Positions 31,788-41,700 of a stretch of DNA of 64,000 nt are shown here, in pieces. The notes beneath the pieces were generated by a model. It had not been told where the DNA came from. It searched no databases and worked only from the letters and a program-made list of their open reading frames with translations. The stretch is taken from the IMG/VR virus record IMGVR_UViG_3300040807_001487, positions 1-64,000 of that record, one strand, 5' to 3'. The position numbers and the translations under genes were made by a program. The stretch's first letter is position 1. Each line of letters starts with the position of its first letter. Source of the stretch: a virus.

Positions 31788-34700
31788 TTATTCCTCGTAG
31801 GTTGTTAAATCGTCTTCTGTCGTGTTTGCAATATTAACTTCGGGGTAAAAGTCTTTTCTTGTTTCATGGAAAGAATCTTTTTTATAGCTCATATTAATAT
31901 AATTTGGATCGTTTGAAATAGGTGCATACATATCTTTCCAAGATCCACCAGCGGAATTAGAGAAAGAAACACTGGCAGTTTCAATAGAGTTAAAATTTTC
32001 TGATATCAAGCCCGTATCGTTTAGAGACTGAGCAGACATTTCTATGCCCTGTCTAAAGATATCTGTTGACTCTTTGGTGTCATAGTTGTGACCTTTTGTT
32101 TTATTTTTTACCACAGAGGCAACTATGCTGGTTGGATGGCTACCATTATTTTTACTAAGTAAATATTTATTTGCTTGTTCTGCATTCTTGACATCTTCTT
32201 CTATTTTATTGTAAAGTGTTTGATAGTCTTGATTCTTTTGGTTTTTAGCCATACCCTTTCTAATTAGCGCATTTTTCTCATCCCTCAACTTTAACTTTTC
32301 TCTTGCCGTCTGTTGTAATTTATGCTGCCTGTATTTGTGAAGTTTACCAAAACTGACAGTATAAAGATCTAGTTGAACCGTAGTGTTAATGCCAGCGTCA
32401 GAAATACTAACATTTATATTAGTTACAAGTGGTCCTTTGGACTTTAATTCTTCTGCTAAATAAACATTTTTTGGAGCGTCTGCATAACTAAATCCACCCC
32501 TTTCGGACAATAGAAGTAAATTGTTTGCAAACTCAGCTTGAAGTTTTCCAGCCTCGTTTAACCCCTTGTATCCAGCATAATTCCAAGGAGAAAAATTCTC
32601 ATCCTTAATAAACTCTACTGGTCCACCAAGCTCTATAAATCTTTCCGGTAATGGAGCGCCTTTATTTTGTTCGTCTTCTGTTCGTGTGTCGATCCACTGA
32701 GAACCCCAAGGACCATAACACCTTTCTGTAGACCTTAAAGGTAAAGCCACTAAATCTGGAACAACGGGAGAAGGCACAGTAAAATCTATCTGTTGCGGGA
32801 ATGCATATTGTAACTTTTCTAAAATTTTAATAGAATTTTTTGTCACTTCTGCATTGCTTTTCTCTCCTTCTTCGCAAGATATCGGTTGATCTAACGAAGC
32901 TGGCTTGATACAATAAGCCAATGTTTCAAATGGGCTAAAATTCTTAACAACGTCCATTGTAAGAAAGTGTTTTACTGATTCTGGTTTTAATGACTGATAC
33001 GGGCCGTCTCTAAAACGAGAATCTTTAGTTGGCTCTACTCTGGAAGGAAGTGTTATTAGAACATATACAGAATCTAAATCTCTGTCATATGAATCTGTGT
33101 TTATATATGTTCTTTCGCTTCCTGCTATTGTTTGAGTTTTTGTGGAAAACTCATAAATATCTTGCCCCTTACTAACTTTGTTTGGATTATCAAGGCTTGG
33201 GGCAAAGTGAGTTCTTGCATAGGTAGAAACTACATTATAAGCATCCGAATCTTTAATATATATTTCTTTTGGTTGACTTATCTCAGGAGTTCCATCAGAA
33301 ACTGTGTTGTACACATTGCCTTCGTATAGCACAAGATCTGGAAGATAATAAAATTCTGAATCGATACTACATTTAAGAAACGCTACGCTTTTCTGAGATT
33401 CGTCTTGTTTGTTTGCGTCGTAGAAAGTATGAAAATTACCAGCCTCAGAGTCTATGTTATCTAATTCATAAGCGATGTCTGGAACTCTACCGCCAGCTAC
33501 TATTTTTTCTTGAGTGAAATCATTTTTATCCATAGATCCGAAGAACAAGTTTTCGCTATGATCAAATCTAACATATGCAGAAATTCTATTGTTTGTATTA
33601 ATAAATTTTGGTAAATCTAAAGGAACTAGTTGATTCTCTAGTCCTGAAAAACCCAAAGCGTCACTTCCTCCAGTTCTTATGGAAATAGATTGATCTGAAG
33701 ACAATAATTCTTTATATATGTCTTCTGCAAAAAATCCACCTTCTGTATCTGGATAATAATTGAATTCATATTTGTCACTAAATGGATTGTAATTAGAACC
33801 AAGCGCTCCTAAAAAGTTTGTTTGATCGGAAGAAACTCCAGATGATAAGTAAGAAGTGATTGGATAAGTTGAAGAATCACATTGTAGTTTATACGATGTT
33901 TTAAAATCTTTATCGTGTTTATTTATCGCTTCGCTCGTTTTTGGATACGGCCTGAAGCCAAACGGCCCATTCTTGTATATTTGGTCAGTCTCTCCGTATG
34001 ATATCTCTTTATCAAAACAAAAATTGACATTTCTTGGTATCTTAACTAAGTATTTTTTACCTAAACATTCACTAGCAATGTTCTTTAGAAATTCATGAAC
34101 AACCTTAGCGTTCTTTGTTCCCTTTTTGAAGAATTTGCTAAAAGAAGCGGATGTTTTGATGGAGTTCTCGATTCTTTCTTCCACTAAGAATACATTTGCT
34201 CCGTTTTTTATTTTTTCCAATATAGAGCCAGCGAGTTCGCTAAGTAACTCTCTTCCTTCTCCTGCATAAATCTTATTTTTAATACTATCCCAAGTTTGAT
34301 TCACAATGGCTATATATTTTTCTTCGGTTTGGTCTTCTCCAGCAGGAAGAGAGTCTTTAAGTTTTTGTAAATCTGGAGCTATTTGAGTATTCCAATAATA
34401 TTGTATATTTACTAATCCAGCTTGAGGAATTCCTAAGTTTAATGCTCTCTTATAATAAAGAGGCCAGCCAAACGGAGGGTTGCAAGTTTTGGTTCCTTGC
34501 TCGTCACTATTGCCATAGTGCTTATAAACAGACCTTGGAACAGTAACTCCATAGACTTTATCTTGCTCTTGTGGTATTGGATTGTCATCTGTCCCAAGAT
34601 TAATATCTGTGGGCGATTTGCCACCTCCAGACAGTTGATCGCCATCCATCGGCTCTAAATACACATTATTATATTGCATTAAGAATTCTACCCACTTATC

Positions 34701-36371
34701 ATAACCAGCAAGTGCGCATCTTAATTCAAGCTCGGTAGCAACATAATAATTACCAACACCGTCAGCATCCACTCCAGTGGAATCTAAAAGAATTTGTTGA
34801 TAAGCACCCCAGCCTCTGGGTGGCGCAACGTGATTGTTACCAAGCGTTCCGTAAAATGGTATTACCTGTTGCGTGATAGCATTGGATAAACGCCATTGAT
34901 CACCAAGAGATGTCGCTGACTCAGTGTTACCAGACTCTCTTTTTTTAGCCATGTTGATATTGTCTTTGTCGCAATTAGTTGTAAAAAAGTGCATTGTAGT
35001 TTCTTGTGCGCCAACGACGAATTTATCAGTAGTAATATTAGATAATTCAAAACCAACATCGCTATTCTTTACATATATCTCTTGGTTCTTTAAGTCTTTA
35101 AGATATTCCTGTATGGCCCCTATGGATCTTTGTTCTTTTCTTTCTATTACACCAACGTGTATAATGCCAGTGATTAAATCTTCCTCTTTTGCGGTTTTAT
35201 TTTTTTCGTATAAAGCGGACCATTTTCCATAATTTATAACTGGTAATAATGTGACATATAGATCAGTATTAGTAATGTCACACATTTCTAGACATAAATC
35301 TAAAAGAGTCATGCTGTCAAAATCCAAAGAATAAAAATCTGGTACTGCTGGAAGACCAGACAAATCTACTAGATATTTCAATCCTCTGAAATTGATCTTG
35401 TCGCCAAATGACATATCTTTGTATTCTTGTGGTAAATACTCAGCATTTACGCCCATTAACGCATTAACAGATTGAGCAACTCTATAAAACGGGATACCTC
35501 TATCTGACCTTCTGGAAAAACCAGTTCCAGTAATTGGAAATCCAGAATAAGATACATCGCTTGATAAATATGAATCTGTTCCACCATACGACACTTTGCC
35601 GTCAGCAGCAACGGTTCTTGTTAATACATTTTTGGCATCTTCTCCACCAAGCTCTTCCACGGTGTTTTCACTAGCATTATGCTCTAAAAATCCATATAGA
35701 TTATAAAGATTGTCTGTCTTGTTTATGGAGCCGGTAAAATTATTTAAGATGAGATTTACACTGTTAAGTATTTCTCTTGGGTCTGAAACTTTTACCGAAT
35801 AAACAGAGTTTCCCTGCGGGGATCTTGTTTCAACAAATGATTGCAAAATGCCACCAAATGTAATATGGCCTCTTCCGATGTTTTTGTCTTGCTGTACTAT
35901 AACTGTTCCACTTTTTTCAAAATCATAATATTCATTGTCTTGTAACTGATCTCTAACAACTCCAGAAATAGCACCCTGATAATCTCCATCTTTAATCGTC
36001 ACTCCAGAAGCCGTAGTTCCACTACCATAAATGTAATCATAAACTCCCAAATACGCTTCTTCTACATTTGCATAATCTTTGCCAAAAGTAAAAAACACTG
36101 GGGAACCAACAAAAGGAGGGACAAATTCATCATGCTTACCATTATGATACACATCAACTCCAGAACCTTGACCTGTTCCATCGGATGTATTGTACTCGTC
36201 TTCAACTAAATCTATGGAAAGGGTAGAGCTTTCATCGCCAAACCCAGCACTCATCGTAAAATTACGTATAGAAGCACCCAAGAACGTTTGTTGCTTATAC
36301 CCACGGTCTTGAAAAGTCAAGCCGCCAGTTGAAAAATCATACGGTATATTTGTTTGAACGCCGTCATCCAT
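31788..36371 (-). CDS. Tail hub/baseplate-like protein, 1527 residues
   Basis: The N-terminal 250 residues (FLGASIRNFTMSAGFGDESS, then VYSVKVSDPREILNSVNLIL) resemble the hub domain of phage tail proteins in which a split-barrel ring contacts the tail tube. The C-terminal part contains VTNINVSISDAGINTTVQLD and LYTVSFGKLHKYRQHKLQQT, like the end of hub or wedge proteins. The remaining thousand residues are beta-rich with short helical inserts. The position downstream of tape measure and giant protein agrees with a tail-tip role. The exact subunit assignment is inference. Confidence 0.6.
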   Translation of the reverse strand: MDDGVQTNIPYDFSTGGLTFQDRGYKQQTFLGASIRNFTMSAGFGDESSTLSIDLVEDEYNTSDGTGQGSGVDVYHNGKHDEFVPPFVGSPVFFTFGKDYANVEEAYLGVYDYIYGSGTTASGVTIKDGDYQGAISGVVRDQLQDNEYYDFEKSGTVIVQQDKNIGRGHITFGGILQSFVETRSPQGNSVYSVKVSDPREILNSVNLILNNFTGSINKTDNLYNLYGFLEHNASENTVEELGGEDAKNVLTRTVAADGKVSYGGTDSYLSSDVSYSGFPITGTGFSRRSDRGIPFYRVAQSVNALMGVNAEYLPQEYKDMSFGDKINFRGLKYLVDLSGLPAVPDFYSLDFDSMTLLDLCLEMCDITNTDLYVTLLPVINYGKWSALYEKNKTAKEEDLITGIIHVGVIERKEQRSIGAIQEYLKDLKNQEIYVKNSDVGFELSNITTDKFVVGAQETTMHFFTTNCDKDNINMAKKRESGNTESATSLGDQWRLSNAITQQVIPFYGTLGNNHVAPPRGWGAYQQILLDSTGVDADGVGNYYVATELELRCALAGYDKWVEFLMQYNNVYLEPMDGDQLSGGGKSPTDINLGTDDNPIPQEQDKVYGVTVPRSVYKHYGNSDEQGTKTCNPPFGWPLYYKRALNLGIPQAGLVNIQYYWNTQIAPDLQKLKDSLPAGEDQTEEKYIAIVNQTWDSIKNKIYAGEGRELLSELAGSILEKIKNGANVFLVEERIENSIKTSASFSKFFKKGTKNAKVVHEFLKNIASECLGKKYLVKIPRNVNFCFDKEISYGETDQIYKNGPFGFRPYPKTSEAINKHDKDFKTSYKLQCDSSTYPITSYLSSGVSSDQTNFLGALGSNYNPFSDKYEFNYYPDTEGGFFAEDIYKELLSSDQSISIRTGGSDALGFSGLENQLVPLDLPKFINTNNRISAYVRFDHSENLFFGSMDKNDFTQEKIVAGGRVPDIAYELDNIDSEAGNFHTFYDANKQDESQKSVAFLKCSIDSEFYYLPDLVLYEGNVYNTVSDGTPEISQPKEIYIKDSDAYNVVSTYARTHFAPSLDNPNKVSKGQDIYEFSTKTQTIAGSERTYINTDSYDRDLDSVYVLITLPSRVEPTKDSRFRDGPYQSLKPESVKHFLTMDVVKNFSPFETLAYCIKPASLDQPISCEEGEKSNAEVTKNSIKILEKLQYAFPQQIDFTVPSPVVPDLVALPLRSTERCYGPWGSQWIDTRTEDEQNKGAPLPERFIELGGPVEFIKDENFSPWNYAGYKGLNEAGKLQAEFANNLLLLSERGGFSYADAPKNVYLAEELKSKGPLVTNINVSISDAGINTTVQLDLYTVSFGKLHKYRQHKLQQTAREKLKLRDEKNALIRKGMAKNQKNQDYQTLYNKIEEDVKNAEQANKYLLSKNNGSHPTSIVASVVKNKTKGHNYDTKESTDIFRQGIEMSAQSLNDTGLISENFNSIETASVSFSNSAGGSWKDMYAPISNDPNYINMSYKKDSFHETRKDFYPEVNIANTTEDDLTTYEE

Positions 36372-36373
36372 AA

Positions 36374-37033
36374 TTAAAATCCTCCACCGCCGCCACTGCT
36401 GCCGTTTTCATCAGATGGGGCTTCGTCAATATCTGTATTTGGATCTTGAGTAAATGCGCCGCTTGAAATACTTGTTTGAAATACATAATAATCAGAGTAT
36501 GGATCTAAGTACTTTGTAGCTACTTTAAAGTTTTCTGCATAGTCTACTTTAATAACGCCAAAGCTTCCGGGAGCATAATGTATATAAGGATTAAAAGCTG
36601 GGGTGTCGTAAAGACCCTTCGTGATAGCATTTTTTCTTGTTTCATTTGCATTTGATAAAGCGTCATTACTGTAAGGAAAAGAAAATTCCTTTGGCTCTAA
36701 AAAAGAATTACTTTCTATATACTCAGAAAATGAATCACCAGAAGGAGAAATAATAGCGTCATTATTTAAGAGGCTATATTTATCTGTATCATGCTTCCAA
36801 GTTGATGCGTCTATGTGTACAGCTGGATCTGATGTTTTGTTTGTAAATTCTTGAAAATGTGATTCCCCAGAAGGATACAATACTGCGCTTACATACTCTT
36901 CTTGGTTTAGCGTTTCAGTAAAGTCATGCTTGTTGATAACTCTAGGGCCAGTATAGCCAGTACTAGTCCTATCAATGTCTTCATATTTGTTGAATTTATT
37001 TAACGAGTTTGGATCTGGAGGATTTCTTGCCAT
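36374..37033 (-). CDS. Small virion protein with glycine tail
   Basis: The 219-residue protein is polar and rich in N, S, D, Y and P, with two PSG(E/D) motifs (LYPSGESHFQEF, ISPSGDSFSEY), and ends GSSGGGGGF, a flexible tail. It is flanked by one- and two-base gaps, so it is certainly part of the tail operon. The content suggests a connector or spike accessory protein. No family recognised. Confidence 0.5.
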   Translation of the reverse strand: MARNPPDPNSLNKFNKYEDIDRTSTGYTGPRVINKHDFTETLNQEEYVSAVLYPSGESHFQEFTNKTSDPAVHIDASTWKHDTDKYSLLNNDAIISPSGDSFSEYIESNSFLEPKEFSFPYSNDALSNANETRKNAITKGLYDTPAFNPYIHYAPGSFGVIKVDYAENFKVATKYLDPYSDYYVFQTSISSGAFTQDPNTDIDEAPSDENGSSGGGGGF

Positions 37034-38790
37034 TATGTTTGTCCTGTAATTGGCTCAGGGGTAGTCGAGCTAGAAGGCGTAGGATTGCGAGAATCTTCTA
37101 ATTCATAAACCCAAGATAAATTCAAGCTATATCTACCTTCTTTCGGGGTCCAATTTTCTGTCGGTGGATTAAGAAAACACTTTCTTAGTGCTGGTTCAGA
37201 CATGGGGCTTAATTCCTTAACTAGACCATTAATTTGACTTCTGGTTGGTTCGTTCAAAGACGGCTTAGAAAGAATAAGCTTTTTCCTGATGTTAGCGCCG
37301 GTGTTATTTCCATAGTCTATATCCGTGTAATCAAAAACTAATTCTATTGATATATCTCTACGATATTCTGTTCTGCCACCAATGTATTGTAGAACTGGCC
37401 CAGTTGGTCTTCCTATTACTGGTATCAATGCGTATAAATCTCCCGGATATGTATCATTAACACTGATAACTTCAGATATTGCTTCAGTCACCACGTTTTG
37501 AGGTCTGTTATCAAATTGAATATTGTAAGTGATTTCACCGGCAAATTTATCTTCTGACAAACCAATTGAAAGAGGTTGTGGATTTAATCCCGGCTGAACT
37601 ATACTATTAGCTCGTCTGTAAAGGTGAGAATTTATTCCAAATACGCCTGTATTAGAAACTTCGTGATATTTCTTGAGTGCGTTTTCGTAAGGTCTTGCTA
37701 AATTTCTGTCGTCATCACCTCCGTAAAAAGTTCCACTGGGGCTAATTGATGAGACACCCTTGATAGTTCCATTTAATGTAACTCCAACGTATGGACTGTC
37801 ATTAGAGCTAGATATTGAAGCAGAATAATTTTCAAAAGCTGTCCCGCTACACATCAACCAAGTGTCGGTAATGTTAACAACGCCAGCTGTTTTGTCTATG
37901 TTCTCTACTCTGAAATGGTTGTATCCACCAAAACTATCAGAAAGACCTATAACGTCTGGTGCAAAAGAGGAATATTTTACCATTCCCGGATAATCTTCAA
38001 CAGCATTTGTTAGTATACTTTTTCTTGCAAAGTTTTTTGCTTCACTCCACGCTTCGTATTTTACAAATCCTTCATCACCATCTTCGTAATACGATCTACC
38101 AGTAATGCTAACATCTCTAGTTATCCTATAAGATTTAGGTGTGACAATTTCATCATAATTAGTACCAGTAACTCCTAGTGATTCGTCTACTTCAATAGAC
38201 CAAGATTCCGACATGTCAGAAATAATGCCACCAAAACCTTCTCTAATTGTACTTATACTTGAACTAATATTTGAACCAGTAAAAGATTTATTATCATCAG
38301 TAGTCTCTATCAAAGCGGCCATAACGTCGCCATCGTGTACCCCATCGCCGTCATCCATCATGAAGTCTGCTTCAAAAGTAGCAGTGTAACGACACGTATT
38401 GACGAAGACGCCATCTTCAAAATTTAAAGACTGTAACTTGGCGTAAAATCTAGTGTCTGGAACTTGACTACCATCTGTATTATTAATTTCAAATCTTAAT
38501 ACTGGCGCTGAAAATAAACCTCTTAACTCCTGTTGTTTAGAAATAATTGTATAAGCTGCGTCTTTGTCTTCTACAGAGCTTGAAGTTCCAGCGTTTGAAT
38601 TAGTGCCGCCATAAGTACCACCATTGTCAATTATTGTTCCAGTTAGGGTGATCGTGTACCGACCACCAAAAGTTCCCATAGAGTTACGAAGAGACTCTCT
38701 CTGGATACCAATAAGTGGGGTTGGTCTAATATAACAAGGGTTGGTTGAAGCGGATTCTTTGAATATCTGTAATATTTTATTATCGGCCAT
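37033..38790 (-). CDS. Tail protein, 585 residues
   Basis: The protein is beta-rich, with an N-terminus IRPTPLIGIQRESLRNSMGT followed by GGRYTITLTGTII that resembles ring-forming tail proteins located at the distal end of the tube. A repeated style of strand (KSYRITRDVSITGRSYYEDG) occurs in the middle. It lies between the giant protein and the hub-like genes. The distal-tail or baseplate role is inferred from position and composition. Confidence 0.5.
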   Translation of the reverse strand: MADNKILQIFKESASTNPCYIRPTPLIGIQRESLRNSMGTFGGRYTITLTGTIIDNGGTYGGTNSNAGTSSSVEDKDAAYTIISKQQELRGLFSAPVLRFEINNTDGSQVPDTRFYAKLQSLNFEDGVFVNTCRYTATFEADFMMDDGDGVHDGDVMAALIETTDDNKSFTGSNISSSISTIREGFGGIISDMSESWSIEVDESLGVTGTNYDEIVTPKSYRITRDVSITGRSYYEDGDEGFVKYEAWSEAKNFARKSILTNAVEDYPGMVKYSSFAPDVIGLSDSFGGYNHFRVENIDKTAGVVNITDTWLMCSGTAFENYSASISSSNDSPYVGVTLNGTIKGVSSISPSGTFYGGDDDRNLARPYENALKKYHEVSNTGVFGINSHLYRRANSIVQPGLNPQPLSIGLSEDKFAGEITYNIQFDNRPQNVVTEAISEVISVNDTYPGDLYALIPVIGRPTGPVLQYIGGRTEYRRDISIELVFDYTDIDYGNNTGANIRKKLILSKPSLNEPTRSQINGLVKELSPMSEPALRKCFLNPPTENWTPKEGRYSLNLSWVYELEDSRNPTPSSSTTPEPITGQT

Positions 38791-38791
38791 A

Positions 38792-41700
38792 TTAATATCC
38801 TCTTGTACGTAGATTCATTTCGCCAACATTTTGACCAACACCGCTAGCGAATAGCCACAATTGGCCGCTACTTTCAATTGGTGCAGATTCTAATTCAAGT
38901 ACCAAATTCAAGCCAGATTCTTGCACAATTCCATCCACTCCAAAATTGTATAGTCCTAACTTATTATACACATTTGCCGAATCTGCGGCGTTTGAATAGA
39001 GATTCATTATTCCAGAGGCTTCATCTGGCCTACCCTCAACTGCAAGCCTGAGAGCGTTAGTATGTATTTTACCAGCCAATATAACACCGTCTACCGACTT
39101 GATAAACGGTCTGTGTTGTATGAATCCATATTCTGAGGGGTCTTGACCAGAAACTTCTATAAATATTTCACCTCTTGGATTAGTAAATATTATACCGCTG
39201 GCAGTATTGGCCTGTGCGTCGTCTTCAGTATTTGAAATATTAAACAGTATTTCATTTTCTTGAACGCCGCTGTGGCCAAACAGCCTTCCTGAAATATAAG
39301 CTTCGCTAGAACGAGTTGCTGGCTGTGGTCTTCTGAGCATTAAGTCATACGTATAACCAGCGCCATGATCTGGCTTGTAAACATCTTCGTCGGTGAATGG
39401 GTGATTTTTGCTACCAATAGCAACTGTATAATCTGCGTCAGTTCTTCTTCGCCTTGCAACAGATACAGATTCTCCAAAATGAGAATTTTCAGATCCAGAT
39501 ATGCTAATCAATTCCAGATCAACATAATCATATGTTTTTTGTTTATGAGAATTATAGCCTTGTGGAGAAATCTTCTCTAGCTTATGCCAGTATTTCTCTC
39601 TTTGTATAAAGTCATAATCTTCTGAGTATAGATAAACAGCGCCATTGTTTAATATTCCGAGTCCGCTATTTGGAAGTTCTGATCTTACACCAGAAGTTCC
39701 TAGATCGTAAACAGTTCTTGTTCTGTAATCAAATGCGTTGCCAAACGCTTTGTTCATGAACAATCCAACCCGTGGATCTTCTTCAACAAAGTTCTGGAAA
39801 TCATGACCGGGAGCGCCAATAGCTAATATGCCACCGTTTACATCTATATCATAACCAAACCTATCTGTAAATCTACTTTCTGGAAGATCATTAAACAGAT
39901 CGTATTCATTTATTCCGAGTTCTTCTGGTCTATTGCACACATTTACGTCTGTGTAATCCTGACCAACATTAATACTGTCTGGTCTGAACTTCCTGATGTA
40001 CTGCCAAGCAGTGGCCTGTTCTCTAATTGGGCTAACACCATTATTATTGTTTTCAAATAGATAGACAGCACCCGCTCCACCAAACGCACTTAGTGTAACC
40101 CCGGAAGGAGTTTCATACTGCACTGTATTAGAAATTTGATCCCATTTTACAATTCCGCTTTCTTGGTGATAAGCACTAAATGGAGCGCCAACAAACAATC
40201 TATTACCTTGTAGTTTAACGCTATAGCCAAATAGATCGCCGGGATATCCTTCTGGGAATTGTTCAAAATCTAAGAAGTCGTATCCCTTTGCTTTATAAAG
40301 CGAAAGATTATCGCCATACGGAATACCATCAATAATTCCACTAAATTGACTTGAGAAATTTTCATGTAAACCGCTAGCAAAAATGTTTATCATTTGCTGC
40401 TTTACTTTTTCTGTGTCTTCAATTGGTGGGGCGTCTTCACACTCCCAGACATACTTTGGTCTATGTACATATTCTGGATCATATTCAGATTCATTTCCAA
40501 CAAAGTCACTCATTGGCAATCTAGTAACATTGTTATTATTTGGATTGAACCTAGAAATCAAACCAGCATGACCAGCAGCACTATACCACTTATATGGACT
40601 TCCTCTTTCTGGAGAAATAATCTTATTTCTTATTGAGTAAACCTTGCCATTATTAAGCACAGAGCTAAAGTCTGTAGTCGGGTATAGTGATGACACAAAC
40701 TCAGATAGTCTAGGACTATATACTCCATTTTCATCAAGTATTCCGCTACCTTGTAACATGCTGGCGTCACTGATAACAGTAATTCTAGACCTGTTAAAAC
40801 CAGCCAAGAACGGTGAGAAAATTTCTATTTCTTGAGCTACAACCACTGGGCCATCTATAGTCTTAATTTCATTGCCAGATAAATACTGAGCTTGCCATCC
40901 ACTCTGTGGCTTACCACCTCTATAATTTAGAGCAACATCGAAATCGTCTAAGCAGCCATCGGCAGTTTGATCTGGACAATACTTGTAATGATTAGACCCA
41001 AGTTCTCGTAGGGGTGGTTGAATTATAATTTCTTGCTCTGGAGTTCCGGGTATAACAACCTGCACGTCTTCAAACACATCCTTAAAGCCCTTAACTTCTA
41101 TAATTGGAACAGCATAGCCAGAAGCAAAAGCCATCTTTGCAGTATATGGTAATGAGTCTGATTCATTTAGTGGTAAAAGTTTGGTATCATTTGATGTAAT
41201 GTAAATATCAACTTGATTTGACCAAGGATAAAAAGGACCAAGATTAATTTCGGCATAGGATGTTGTAAGTTTTTTCTTAACTATCTCTCCGATCTCTTCT
41301 GTAAATATTTCTGTATATTCAGAGTTAATATCACTCTGCCCATATGCAGTAATTTTATTTGGCTCAATGAGTTCACCAGTTACGGGATCTTTTTGTCCAC
41401 GATAAATTTTATTTAGATTCTTAGCGTAAATTGATATAGTAGAGTCAGACTCGATTGGGCTTTGTACATACCATCCAGTTTTAATAAAGTATCCAGAATC
41501 TTGTGTTGGTAGCTCAAAGGAGACTTTAGCAAACCCAGAATTATTATAATGGTAATTTATATTTGTTCTGTTTATATCTCTTACACTATTGTCGCCATAG
41601 GCTGTAAAGAACTCTCCAATGATCGAGGCAACCCTAGTTGCTCCGTTTAGCTCAATTGGTATGATGAGAGTTTCTTTAAAGGTTGAAAAATCTGGTCTTT